Source of the DNA: an uncultured Eubacteriales bacterium | GTDB lineage: Bacteria > Bacillota > Clostridia > UBA1381 > UBA9506 | Assembly (NCBI GenBank): GCA_900545185.1 | Contig: UQYH01000138.1 | Span: 1-5,398, forward strand | Direction: 5' to 3' | Length of the DNA: 5,398 nt | In this document: piece after piece, positions 1 through 5,398 of the stretch | Position numbering within the stretch: the stretch's first letter is position 1 | Layout of the letters: each line of letters begins with the position of its first letter | The notes under the pieces: generated by a model | Seen by the model: only the letters and a program-made list of their open reading frames with translations | Databases searched by the model: none | What the model was told of the DNA's origin: nothing | Program-made: the position numbers and the translations under genes

Positions 1-1
1 A

Positions 2-175
2 CCACTCACGTATATGATGCCATATATGTTTTACATGGGAACGTCAGGAGTGTTCCTTGCTGAGCCCGCATCAAATGTAATTGGTGGAACACTTTGCCTT
101 GTTGTGATGCTGTGCACCGTTCTTCCAGAGCTAAAGAGAATGGAGAAGCAAAATTCAAAAAATGTGTTACAATAA
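2..175 (+). CDS. C-terminal end of a probable MATE-family efflux transporter (5' partial)
   Basis: The reading frame is open from the window edge to a TAA at 173-175 and gives the last 57 residues of a protein that begins upstream. The fragment has a hydrophobic stretch with GTSGVFLAEPASNVIG, followed by a membrane segment (GTLCLVVMLCTVL) and a short charged tail, LPELKRMEKQ. A 'G-V-F/W-L-A-E-P' motif just before the last transmembrane helix, then a basic tail, is typical of the end of MATE (multidrug and toxin extrusion) transporters. These are cytoplasmic-membrane proteins that export drugs or cations using Na+ or H+ gradients. Only the C-terminus is visible, so substrate and subfamily cannot be judged. 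The next gene starts 48 bases downstream with no terminator hairpin between them, so read-through transcription is possible, but the functions look unrelated. The family call rests on one short motif and is moderately sure. Confidence 0.6.
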   Translation, partial: PLTYMMPYMFYMGTSGVFLAEPASNVIGGTLCLVVMLCTVLPELKRMEKQNSKNVLQ

Positions 176-223
176 ATATTGGCTGAGCAGATAACGAAGC
201 ACAAAATGTAGGCAGGGGTCAAA

Positions 224-895
224 ATGGAGCATAGGATTCATATTATTGTTGGCCATTACGGCAGCGGCAAAACAGAGTTTGCAATTAATTATGCACTTGC
301 ATTAAAAAAACACTTTAAAACCGTTTATATAGTGGATTTAGACATTGTGAATCCGTATTTCAGAACCAATGACGTAAAAGAAAAGCTGGAAAAAATGGGG
401 CTTTCCGTCATTGCATCGCCTTATGCCAGCAGCAATGTGGATATCCCGGCTTTGCCGCCGGACATTTTTAAGGTCTTTTCTGATGAGTCGTCTGCCGTTG
501 TTTTTGATGTAGGCGGCGATGATGACGGGGCTGTGGCTCTCGGCCGTTATAAGCAATATTTTGATGCCGAAACGCCGGAAATGCTGTTTGTGATTAACCC
601 CTATCGTCCGCTGACTGCCGAACGGGATCAGATTATCGAGATGATTCGTTCCATTGAGGCTGTCAGCCGCCAAAAGGTAACAGGACTTGTAAACAGCGCC
701 AACCTTGCCGGGCTGACGACGAAAGAGGAGACAATGACGGGGCGGCGTATAACGGAAAGCGTTTCGCAAGCCACTGGGATTCCGTATCTGTATACCGCTG
801 TTACGCCGGAGGTTTTGGCACAGCTTCCGCAGGAGGCATCTGATTTTACCAAAACATTATTTACGATTCAGCGTTTTATGGCGCTCAATTTTTAA
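224..895 (+). CDS. P-loop ATPase (MinD/ParA/CobQ-like) linked to 2-oxoacid oxidoreductase operon
   Basis: This 223-residue soluble protein has a clear Walker A loop, GHYGSGKT, at residues 10-17, directly after the first beta strand. A second strand, VYIVDLDIVNPYFR (34-47), has the D-x-D pair seen in the deviant P-loop MinD/ParA/NifH group. VVFDVGGDDDG (92-102) fits a Walker B strand, and a later strand ends LVNSANL (155-161). There is no signal peptide or membrane segment, so it should be cytoplasmic. The ATG is preceded by AGGGG at 214-218 with five bases between. From memory, proteins of this type often lie just upstream of the ferredoxin and alpha/beta subunits of VorB-type oxidoreductases in clostridia, and that is the order here. 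The job is not known to me. An ATP-dependent assembly, cluster-insertion or regulatory role for the enzyme is inference from context. ATP binding is secure; the exact family is less so. Confidence 0.75.
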   Translation: MEHRIHIIVGHYGSGKTEFAINYALALKKHFKTVYIVDLDIVNPYFRTNDVKEKLEKMGLSVIASPYASSNVDIPALPPDIFKVFSDESSAVVFDVGGDDDGAVALGRYKQYFDAETPEMLFVINPYRPLTAERDQIIEMIRSIEAVSRQKVTGLVNSANLAGLTTKEETMTGRRITESVSQATGIPYLYTAVTPEVLAQLPQEASDFTKTLFTIQRFMALNF

Positions 896-947
896 GTGTG
901 CGCTGTGGCAATAAACGAGCTTGTCCTTTTAAAAAGCAAGCAGAAAT

Positions 948-953
948 GGAGAG
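948..953 (+). promoter_or_regulatory. Ribosome binding site that fixes the ferredoxin start
   Basis: GGAGAG lies five bases before the ATG at 959. The same frame is open back to a GTG at 896 directly after the previous stop, but that GTG has no good Shine-Dalgarno sequence of its own. The extra 21 residues do not look like part of a ferredoxin, so the ATG at 959 is the preferred start. Confidence 0.75.
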
Positions 954-958
954 AAATC

Positions 959-1165
959 ATGGCAAAAGTAGTCTTTTTTGAGGAAAAATGTAAGGGCTGT
1001 TATTTGTGCGTGAGCGCTTGCCCGAACCAACTCATCAAGGTTGCAGAGAACCGTATGAATGCAAAAGGCTTTCGTCCGGTGGAAGTGACGGAGCAGGAGA
1101 AATGCATTGGCTGTGCTATGTGTGCAACCATCTGTCCTGACTGCGTTATTGAAGTTTACAAATAA
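959..1165 (+). CDS. 4Fe-4S ferredoxin-type delta subunit of 2-oxoacid:ferredoxin oxidoreductase
   Basis: This is a 68-residue bacterial-type ferredoxin with two 4Fe-4S motifs: C11-x2-C14-x2-C17-x3-C21-P and C49-x2-C52-x2-C55-x3-C59-P. All eight ligands are present, with one extra Cys at 62. The segment between them, with G-F-R-P-V near residues 37-41, is typical of the KorD/OorD/VorD subunit rather than a free ferredoxin. In this enzyme family it carries electrons from the catalytic beta subunit to external ferredoxin. It sits directly ahead of the alpha subunit, the usual clostridial order, with 45 bases between them. The start at ATG 959 is chosen over an in-frame GTG at 896, which would add 21 residues before the conserved domain. 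The cluster-binding call is very secure; the subunit role rests on gene order. Confidence 0.9.
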   Translation: MAKVVFFEEKCKGCYLCVSACPNQLIKVAENRMNAKGFRPVEVTEQEKCIGCAMCATICPDCVIEVYK

Positions 1166-1210
1166 TAAGCAGAACGCTGTTATCAGTTTCTATCGCAAGG
1201 AGTGTAAAAA

Positions 1211-2275
1211 ATGGCTGAAAAGGTTTTGTTAAAGGGTAACGAAGCAATTGCCGAAGCCGCAATTTTGTCCGGCTGCCGCTTTTTCTTCGGATATCCTATT
1301 ACGCCGCAGACAGAAATTTCTGCCTATATGGCAAAGCGTATGCCGAAAATCGGCGGCGTTTTCCTGCAGGCTGAAAGTGAAATATCTGCCTGTAACATGG
1401 TTTATGGTGCGGTTTCGGCCGGTGCCAGAGCCATGACATCCTCTTCCAGTCCGGGTATCAGCTTAAAAGCAGAGGCAATTTCATATATTGCCGGCGCTGA
1501 TTTACCGGCCGTGGTTGTCAACATTGTACGTGCGGGTCCGGGCTTGGGCGGTATTCAACCGGCACAGTCGGACTATAACCAGGCTACCAAGGGTTTGGGG
1601 CACGGCGATTATAAAATGATTGTGTTGGCGCCCAGTTCCGTACAGGAAATTATTAATTTAACGGCAGAGGCTTTTGACCTGGCTGATTTGTACAGAATGC
1701 CCGTTATGCTGATGGGCGACGGTATGCTTGGCCAAATGATGGAGCCGGTAACCTTTGAGCTGCCGAAGGGCAGAGAGCTGCCCGAAAAAACCTGGGCAAC
1801 AACCGGCACACAAATGAAACGTCCGCACAACATCATTAATTCGCTTTACATAAAACCGAACGATTTGGAACAAATTGTGCTGGAACGCAACAAGAAATAT
1901 CAATTGATTGAGGAAACCGAAGCAAAGGCCGAGTCCTACCGTATGGAGGATGCGGATTACATGATTACGGCCTACGGTTCAACCGCGCGTATTGCTAAAA
2001 ATGCCATTGATGAACTGCGTGAGCAGGGCATTAAAGCCGGCTTGGTTCGTCCTATAACACTGTGGCCCTTCCCGGATAAGGAATATAAAAAATATGTGGG
2101 TCAGGTAAAGGCAATTTTAAGTGTTGAAATGAGCTTGGGTCAAATGGTAGACGATGTTAAGCTGGCGGTTGAATCTAAAATTCCGGTTCATTTCTACGGC
2201 AGATGCGGCGGTAACATTCCGTATCCCGATGAAATTATTGCTAAAATGAAAGAAATCGTGGGAGGTATCGCATAA
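1211..2275 (+). CDS. vorB: 2-oxoacid:ferredoxin oxidoreductase alpha subunit, VorB type
   Basis: This subunit supplies part of the active site of a CoA-dependent enzyme that decarboxylates a 2-oxoacid to an acyl-CoA and reduces ferredoxin in the cytoplasm. The 354 residues match the usual length of VorB-type alpha chains. The N-terminal pyrimidine-binding-like domain has the hallmark YPITPQTE (28-35). Thr31 there corresponds to the substrate-contacting Thr of pyruvate:ferredoxin oxidoreductase. Glu57 in the AESEISA segment aligns with the Glu that activates thiamine diphosphate. TSSSSPGISLK (76-86) and GPGLGGIQPAQSD (109-121) follow, and the C-terminal transketolase-like domain starts near residue 250. 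AAGGAG at 1197-1202 is eight bases before the ATG. No gamma domain is fused at the N-terminus, unlike the roughly 600-residue fused alpha chains. Branched-chain 2-oxoacid specificity follows the family label; a 2-oxoglutarate (KorA-like) role cannot be excluded from sequence. Confidence 0.9.
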   Translation: MAEKVLLKGNEAIAEAAILSGCRFFFGYPITPQTEISAYMAKRMPKIGGVFLQAESEISACNMVYGAVSAGARAMTSSSSPGISLKAEAISYIAGADLPAVVVNIVRAGPGLGGIQPAQSDYNQATKGLGHGDYKMIVLAPSSVQEIINLTAEAFDLADLYRMPVMLMGDGMLGQMMEPVTFELPKGRELPEKTWATTGTQMKRPHNIINSLYIKPNDLEQIVLERNKKYQLIEETEAKAESYRMEDADYMITAYGSTARIAKNAIDELREQGIKAGLVRPITLWPFPDKEYKKYVGQVKAILSVEMSLGQMVDDVKLAVESKIPVHFYGRCGGNIPYPDEIIAKMKEIVGGIA

Positions 2276-3012
2276 TGAAACAGGTATTTAAACGGCCGCA
2301 TGCACTTTGCGATGTGCCGCTTCATTATTGCCCCGGCTGCACCCACGGTATTGTACACCGTTTGGTGGCTGAGGTCATTGACGAATTGGATATAGAAGGT
2401 AAAACCGTTGGTGTTGCACCGGTTGGCTGTTCTGTTTTTGCGTATGATTATTTTAACTGTGATATGATTGAAGCTGCGCACGGCCGCGCGCCGGCTGTTG
2501 CAACGGGCGTTAAGCGCGTTAACCCGGATAATATTGTTTTTACCTATCAGGGTGACGGCGACTTGGCGGCAATCGGTACGGCAGAAACCGTACATGCAGC
2601 TGCCCGCGGCGAAAATATTACCGTTATTTTCATCAATAACGCAATTTACGGTATGACAGGCGGCCAAATGGCGCCGACGACCTTGCCCGGTCAGGTAACG
2701 CAAACCTCTCCGTACGGCAGAAATACAGATACGCAGGGTTTTCCGCTGCGTATCAGTGAAATGCTTTCAACCTTAGATGGTCCGGCTTATATCGAGCGTG
2801 TTTCCATGGACTGTGTGAAGCACATCAATCAGGCCAAGCGTGCCATTAAAAAAGCCTTTACTTGTCAGATTGAAAAGAAGGGCTTTTCGCTGATTGAAGT
2901 TGTTTCCACCTGTCCGACAAACTGGGGCTTAGCACCGCAGGAGGCCATGAAGTGGTTGCAGGATAACATGCTTCCGTATTATCCGCTGGGCGTATATTGC
3001 GATAAGATGTAA
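2275..3012 (+). CDS. vorA: 2-oxoacid:ferredoxin oxidoreductase beta subunit, thiamine-diphosphate-binding
   Basis: This is the catalytic beta subunit, which binds thiamine diphosphate and the proximal 4Fe-4S cluster. The cofactor motif begins GDGDLAAIGTAE (93-104) and ends with the NN pair at 121-122, followed by AIYGMTGGQ. Four cysteines fit the cluster ligands of the family: C19 and C22 in HYCPGCTHG, C52 in VGCS, and C213 in STCPTN. The spacing resembles that of archaeal beta chains. At 245 residues it has the normal length. Its ATG shares one base with the TAA of the alpha gene (TAATG), and GGGAGGT at 2260-2266 lies eight bases before it, so the two subunits are probably translationally coupled. 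It is the last gene of the operon: a strong hairpin follows, and the gamma subunit expected next is absent. Family assignment is very secure; substrate (branched-chain versus 2-oxoglutarate) is not determined. Confidence 0.92.
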   Translation: MKQVFKRPHALCDVPLHYCPGCTHGIVHRLVAEVIDELDIEGKTVGVAPVGCSVFAYDYFNCDMIEAAHGRAPAVATGVKRVNPDNIVFTYQGDGDLAAIGTAETVHAAARGENITVIFINNAIYGMTGGQMAPTTLPGQVTQTSPYGRNTDTQGFPLRISEMLSTLDGPAYIERVSMDCVKHINQAKRAIKKAFTCQIEKKGFSLIEVVSTCPTNWGLAPQEAMKWLQDNMLPYYPLGVYCDKM

Positions 3013-3036
3013 GTTAATTCCAATTAAATTCAACTC

Positions 3037-3069
3037 AAAACGGACTGTTGCATCTCAACAGTCCGTTTT
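3037..3069 (+). terminator. Intrinsic terminator after the oxidoreductase operon
   Basis: A perfect 14-base-pair stem, AAAACGGACTGTTG with CAACAGTCCGTTTT, closes a five-base loop (CATCT), beginning 24 bases after the beta-subunit stop. The 3' arm ends in TTTT and the 5' arm starts with AAAA, so it could act from either direction, although the T-run is short. All visible genes are on the + strand, so its main role is most likely to end the oxidoreductase transcript before recX. Confidence 0.85.
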
Positions 3070-3086
3070 AAGTCATTAGAGAGTTG

Positions 3087-3159
3087 AAGCCCATGACGTA
3101 TAGCGTTACTTTTTAACGCAATATTTAAAAAAATTAGCCTATTGAACCCATATGGGCTT
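3087..3159 (+). repeat. Nested inverted repeats in the recX upstream region
   Basis: AAGCCCAT (3087-3094) is the exact reverse complement of ATGGGCTT (3152-3159). Between them lies a small hairpin, GCGTTA-CTTTT-TAACGC (3103-3119). The right arm overlaps a 10-base palindrome, CCCATATGGG (3147-3156), which would compete with the long-range pairing. Whether this is an RNA leader fold, an operator or chance cannot be told from sequence. No clear -35/-10 pair was found here, so the recX promoter remains unassigned. Confidence 0.4.
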
Positions 3160-3193
3160 AGCTCCCTAATGTCTAAACACTTGAGGTACCGTT

Positions 3194-3838
3194 ATGCAAA
3201 TTACAAAAATTGAACCCCAAAAGCGGCACAAAAACAGAAGCTCTGTTTTTTTAGATAATCATTTTGCCTTTGGCATTGCAGATTTTGATTTACGCCGCTT
3301 AAAGCTATGTGAAGGTCAGGAGCTGACGGAGGAGGATTACGATGCGATCCGCAGCGAGGTTTTAACCCAAGAGGCGCGTCAATACGCCCTTCGGCTTTTG
3401 GATCGCAGCCCGTATACCGAAAAAAAGCTGCGCCGTAAGCTAACAGAGCGCGATACGGAAGAAACCGCAATCGAAAATACAATTGCCTTTTTAAAGGAGT
3501 ATCATTACATTGATGATGCCGATTATGCGCGCAGATATATACGGACAGCACTCCGCAGCGGAAAAAGCGGCATGCGGAAAATTCAATACGATCTTTTCGG
3601 AAAAGGCGTGGATAAAGAAACGATAGAGCTTGTTTTAGCCGAAATGGAGGAAGAAGAGCCGATGGCCGATGAAGCAGAAACCGTTATGCCGCTGCTTGAA
3701 AAAAAGCTTCGCGGTGATTTTTCCTTTCCCAGTATAATGAAGGCCAAACGATATTGCATTGCACGCGGATTTTCATATGATGCAATTGACAGTGCGCTAA
3801 GGCAGCTGAAAGCAGACGCAGAGGACGAGTGGGAGTAA
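3194..3838 (+). CDS. recX: Regulatory protein RecX
   Basis: RecX binds RecA filaments in the cytoplasm and limits or modulates RecA-driven recombination and the SOS response. The 214-residue protein has the family's layout: a basic N-terminal beta region (IEPQKRHKNRSSVFLD, 6-21), then tandem three-helix repeats. Recognisable parts are ALRLLDRSPYTEKKLRRKL (65-83), YIDDADYARRYI (105-116), IQYDLFGKGVDKETIELVL (130-148) and KAKRYCIARGFSYDAIDSAL (183-202). An acidic linker, EMEEEEPMADEAE (150-162), separates the second and third repeats. GAGGT at 3183-3187 lies six bases before the ATG. The gene stands between the oxidoreductase terminator and priA with its own upstream region. No gram-positive LexA box (GAAC-N4-GTTC) was found in front of it. 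Family call is secure. Confidence 0.9.
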   Translation: MQITKIEPQKRHKNRSSVFLDNHFAFGIADFDLRRLKLCEGQELTEEDYDAIRSEVLTQEARQYALRLLDRSPYTEKKLRRKLTERDTEETAIENTIAFLKEYHYIDDADYARRYIRTALRSGKSGMRKIQYDLFGKGVDKETIELVLAEMEEEEPMADEAETVMPLLEKKLRGDFSFPSIMKAKRYCIARGFSYDAIDSALRQLKADAEDEWE

Positions 3839-3855
3839 AACGCTTGACTGCGTTT
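3838..3855 (+). terminator. Short hairpin at the recX stop, possible weak terminator
   Basis: AAACGC (3838-3843) and GCGTTT (3850-3855) form a six-base-pair stem with the six-base loop TTGACT, starting at the last base of the recX stop codon. Only three T residues close the stem, so any termination would be weak. The right arm overlaps the palindrome at 3852-3865. Confidence 0.35.
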
Positions 3856-3865
3856 CATATGAAAC
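3852..3865. repeat. Perfect 14-base palindrome between recX and priA
   Basis: GTTTCATATGAAAC equals its own reverse complement. It lies 32 bases upstream of the candidate priA -35 box and is of the size and symmetry of a dimeric repressor operator. No matching regulator is recognised, and it shares bases with the hairpin at the recX stop, so its role is open. Confidence 0.5.
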
Positions 3866-3897
3866 AAATACCAAATGATTAAAAAAACGGTAAAGAT

Positions 3898-3926
3898 TTG
3901 ATCTGAGAACATGCAGGGCATATAAA
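3898..3926 (+). promoter_or_regulatory. priA: Candidate sigma-A promoter for priA
   Basis: TTGATC (3898-3903, four of six consensus bases) and TATAAA (3921-3926, five of six) are separated by exactly 17 bases. Transcription would start near 3933, giving a leader of about 24 bases with the ribosome binding site inside it. This is the best-formed promoter in the window, but it is predicted from sequence alone. Confidence 0.55.
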
Positions 3927-3943
3927 GCCATATCCTTTCGGTC

Positions 3944-3951
3944 GGGAGGTG
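3944..3951 (+). promoter_or_regulatory. priA: Ribosome binding site supporting the GTG start of priA
   Basis: GGGAGGTG lies five bases before GTG 3957. It justifies a GTG start whose product begins MKIASIIIN, a normal PriA N-terminus. Confidence 0.8.
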
Positions 3952-3956
3952 AAACC

Positions 3957-5312
3957 GTGAAAATAGCATCGATTATTATCAACAGAACGGCACGGGCGCT
4001 GGATCGTGCATTTGATTATGCAGTGCCGGAAGCCCTCGAACAAGCTTTGCAAATCGGCATGGCGGTTCTTGTTCCGTTCGGCAAAGGCAACCGGCCGATT
4101 GAAGGCTATGTCATTGATTTTCCGCCGCAGGCACAGGTGGACAATTTAAAGGAAATTCAGAGCATTTTAACGCCCGAACCGCTTTTTGAGGCCGACACCC
4201 TGTCCTTAATCCGCTTTATGAAGCGCCGTTACTTTTGCACCTATATCGCGGCATTAAAAGCTGTGATTCCGTACGGTTTGGGACTTAGAAGCAAAGCCGT
4301 GTCCGATAAAATTTTAAAAGGCTCGGCGCTTGCGATCGACTATGAAGAAGCCTTTAAAATTTTGGATGGAGCACGTCGAAAAGCCCCCGTACAAACGCGC
4401 ATTATTGAGCTTTTAATGCAAAATGAATTTGTGGCAGACTGTGATATTCAAATGATTTTAGGCTGCACAAGCGGCAGCATTAAGGCTTTGCGAGATAAAG
4501 GCATTATCGAATCTGTCGATATTGAAGTGTTTCGGAATCCGATTGATTTTAACAAAATTAAACCGTCGAAGCCGCTTGTGCCCACCAAGGAACAGCAGCA
4601 GGCCATTGATGCTGTTTCAAATTCACTCCATGCATTTCAAGTCTTTTTGCTGCACGGTGTCACCGGCAGCGGAAAAACAGAAGTGTTTTTGCAATGTATT
4701 GACCGCGTATTGCAAGAGGGGCGGTCGGCCATTGTACTGGTGCCCGAAATTTCACTGACGCCGCAGATGATTCAGCGTTTTGCCGCGCGATTCGGAAAAC
4801 GTATCGCCGTATTGCACTCACGCCTTTCTATGGGCGAACGCAACGATGAATATAAACGAATTCGCTCCGGTGAAGCGCGTGTGGTGATCGGAGTACGCTC
4901 GGCCGTTTTTGCGCCGGTGCAAAATTTGGGCTTAATTGTGATGGATGAGGAACACGAAAATTCATATAAATCGCAAAATGTACCGTGTTATCACGCTCGT
5001 GAAATCGCCGCTGTACGCGCACAGCAGCATGGGATTCCGCTTATTTTGGCTTCGGCAACGCCTTCTATCGAAAGCTATTATAAAGCGCTGTCCGGCAAAT
5101 ATCAGCTGATTGAGCTTACGCTGAGAGCCAATCGGCAAACGCTGCCATCGGTTCAAATTGTGGATATGCGCAAGGAATTGGCAGAGGGAAACCGTTCTGT
5201 TTTTTCAAGTGCTTTAAAAGAAGAAATTGAAAAAAATCTGCAAAAAAAAGAGCAAACGATTTTATTTTTAAACCGGCGCGGATTTTCTACCTTTATTTCA
5301 TGCCGCAGCTGA
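3957..5312 (+). CDS. priA: Primosomal protein N' (PriA helicase), interrupted by in-frame TGA
   Basis: PriA is the 3'-to-5' DNA helicase that recognises stalled forks and reloads the replisome. The 451 codons before the stop cover the N-terminal DNA-binding region (1 to about 105), a winged-helix part (about 140-190) and the first helicase lobe. Motifs are intact: Walker A GVTGSGKT (234-241), VPEISLTP (262-269), LHSRLS (286-291), DEEH (330-333), SATPS (366-370) and FLNRRGF (437-443). The frame then reads SCRS and hits TGA (5310-5312) where the zinc motif C-x2-C needs its second Cys. PriA is normally about 730-830 residues, so the open part lacks the zinc domain and second helicase lobe, and a protein ending here should be inactive as a helicase. 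Residue 344 is Cys in VPCYHARE, where Arg or Lys is usual. Identity is certain; whether the gene is functional is not. Confidence 0.95.
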   Translation: MKIASIIINRTARALDRAFDYAVPEALEQALQIGMAVLVPFGKGNRPIEGYVIDFPPQAQVDNLKEIQSILTPEPLFEADTLSLIRFMKRRYFCTYIAALKAVIPYGLGLRSKAVSDKILKGSALAIDYEEAFKILDGARRKAPVQTRIIELLMQNEFVADCDIQMILGCTSGSIKALRDKGIIESVDIEVFRNPIDFNKIKPSKPLVPTKEQQQAIDAVSNSLHAFQVFLLHGVTGSGKTEVFLQCIDRVLQEGRSAIVLVPEISLTPQMIQRFAARFGKRIAVLHSRLSMGERNDEYKRIRSGEARVVIGVRSAVFAPVQNLGLIVMDEEHENSYKSQNVPCYHAREIAAVRAQQHGIPLILASATPSIESYYKALSGKYQLIELTLRANRQTLPSVQIVDMRKELAEGNRSVFSSALKEEIEKNLQKKEQTILFLNRRGFSTFISCRS

Positions 5313-5398
5313 GGCTATGTTGTAAAATTTCCTCGTTGCAGCATCGCGCTGACATACCACAAAAACCGTAATTTTTTAACCTGTCATTATTGCGGCTT
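5313..5398 (+). pseudogene. priA: PriA zinc-binding region continuing in frame after the TGA (3' partial)
   Basis: The 28 codons after the TGA stay in the priA frame to the window edge and still read as PriA. They hold GYVVK, then P-R-C, then IALTYHK, then CHYCG. Counting the TGA as residue 452, the zinc ligands fall at C449, 452, 458, C461, C476 and C479. These spacings (3, 6, 3, 15, 3) are the same as in E. coli PriA as I recall it. Ligand 458 is Phe (TTT, 5328-5330) instead of Cys, so two of the six visible ligands are lost, one from each zinc site. The gene runs off the window, so the second helicase lobe cannot be checked. This may be a decayed gene or base errors near a contig end. Confidence 0.6.

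Noticed and set aside
179..207. Promoter TTGGCT-17-CAAAAT before the P-loop ATPase
   Set aside because: Both boxes match only four of six bases, and transcription would start at the ribosome binding site, leaving almost no leader.
338..769. Open frame on the - strand inside the P-loop ATPase gene
   Set aside because: It is fully antisense to a gene with clear motifs and shows no recognisable protein features of its own.
896..958. GTG at 896 as the ferredoxin start
   Set aside because: It adds 21 residues unlike a ferredoxin N-terminus and has no good ribosome binding site, whereas ATG 959 has GGAGAG at the right distance.
2194..2703. Long open frame on the - strand across the alpha/beta junction
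   Set aside because: It is antisense to two well-supported genes, has no recognisable domain, and reflects the base composition of the coding strand.
3144..3159. LexA (SOS) box before recX
   Set aside because: GAACCCATATGGGCTT starts like a site but lacks the GTTC half at the right spacing for GAAC-N4-GTTC.
3844..3849. TTGACT as a -35 box for priA
   Set aside because: No acceptable -10 box lies 16-18 bases downstream, and the six bases are the loop of the hairpin at the recX stop.
5310..5312. Alternative genetic code with TGA read as Trp or Gly
   Set aside because: All Trp residues in the intact genes use TGG, no other in-frame TGA occurs, and neither Trp nor Gly would restore the expected zinc-binding cysteine.
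5313..5370. Selenocysteine insertion element after the TGA
   Set aside because: The only hairpin at the expected distance is CAGC-ATCGC-GCTG, with four base pairs and no GG loop. The neighbouring Cys-to-Phe change also points to decay or error. Not fully excluded without a search.

Overview
The window looks like a chromosomal segment from an anaerobic, low-to-moderate GC Firmicute, most likely a clostridial gut-type bacterium. The reasons are a ferredoxin-linked 2-oxoacid oxidoreductase operon of clostridial type, strong AGGAGG-like ribosome binding sites, and recX next to priA. All identifiable genes are on the + strand. Every normal stop is TAA, and tryptophan is always TGG. I see no tRNA, rRNA, CRISPR array, insertion sequence or phage gene, and no gene-free stretch longer than about 180 bases.

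Layout. Bases 2-175 are the end of a membrane protein, probably a MATE-family efflux transporter. Bases 224-3012 form a compact operon: a P-loop ATPase of unknown function, a small two-cluster ferredoxin subunit, the alpha subunit (VorB type) and the thiamine-diphosphate beta subunit of a 2-oxoacid:ferredoxin oxidoreductase. The beta start overlaps the alpha stop by one base. A strong hairpin terminator (3037-3069) follows 24 bases after the beta stop. The gamma subunit that normally completes this four-subunit enzyme is not present. After a 181-base gap with several inverted repeats comes recX (3194-3838), a modulator of RecA. A 118-base gap with a hairpin, a perfect 14-base palindrome and a plausible promoter leads to priA (3957 onward), the replication-restart helicase.

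How the genes work together. The oxidoreductase would oxidatively decarboxylate a 2-oxoacid (branched-chain if the VorB label is right) to an acyl-CoA. The electrons would pass through the beta-subunit cluster and the two-cluster subunit to ferredoxin. The P-loop ATPase probably serves this enzyme in an unknown way. recX and priA are a separate DNA recombination and restart pair.

The main anomaly is in priA. The frame is open and motif-complete through the first helicase domain. It then meets an in-frame TGA (5310-5312) exactly where the second zinc-binding cysteine should be. Conserved PriA sequence continues in the same frame to the window end, and six codons later another zinc ligand is Phe instead of Cys. 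This may be a decaying gene, a sequence error near a contig end, or, much less likely, recoding. I found no convincing new multi-gene system. The best leads are the operon without its gamma subunit and its ATPase partner.
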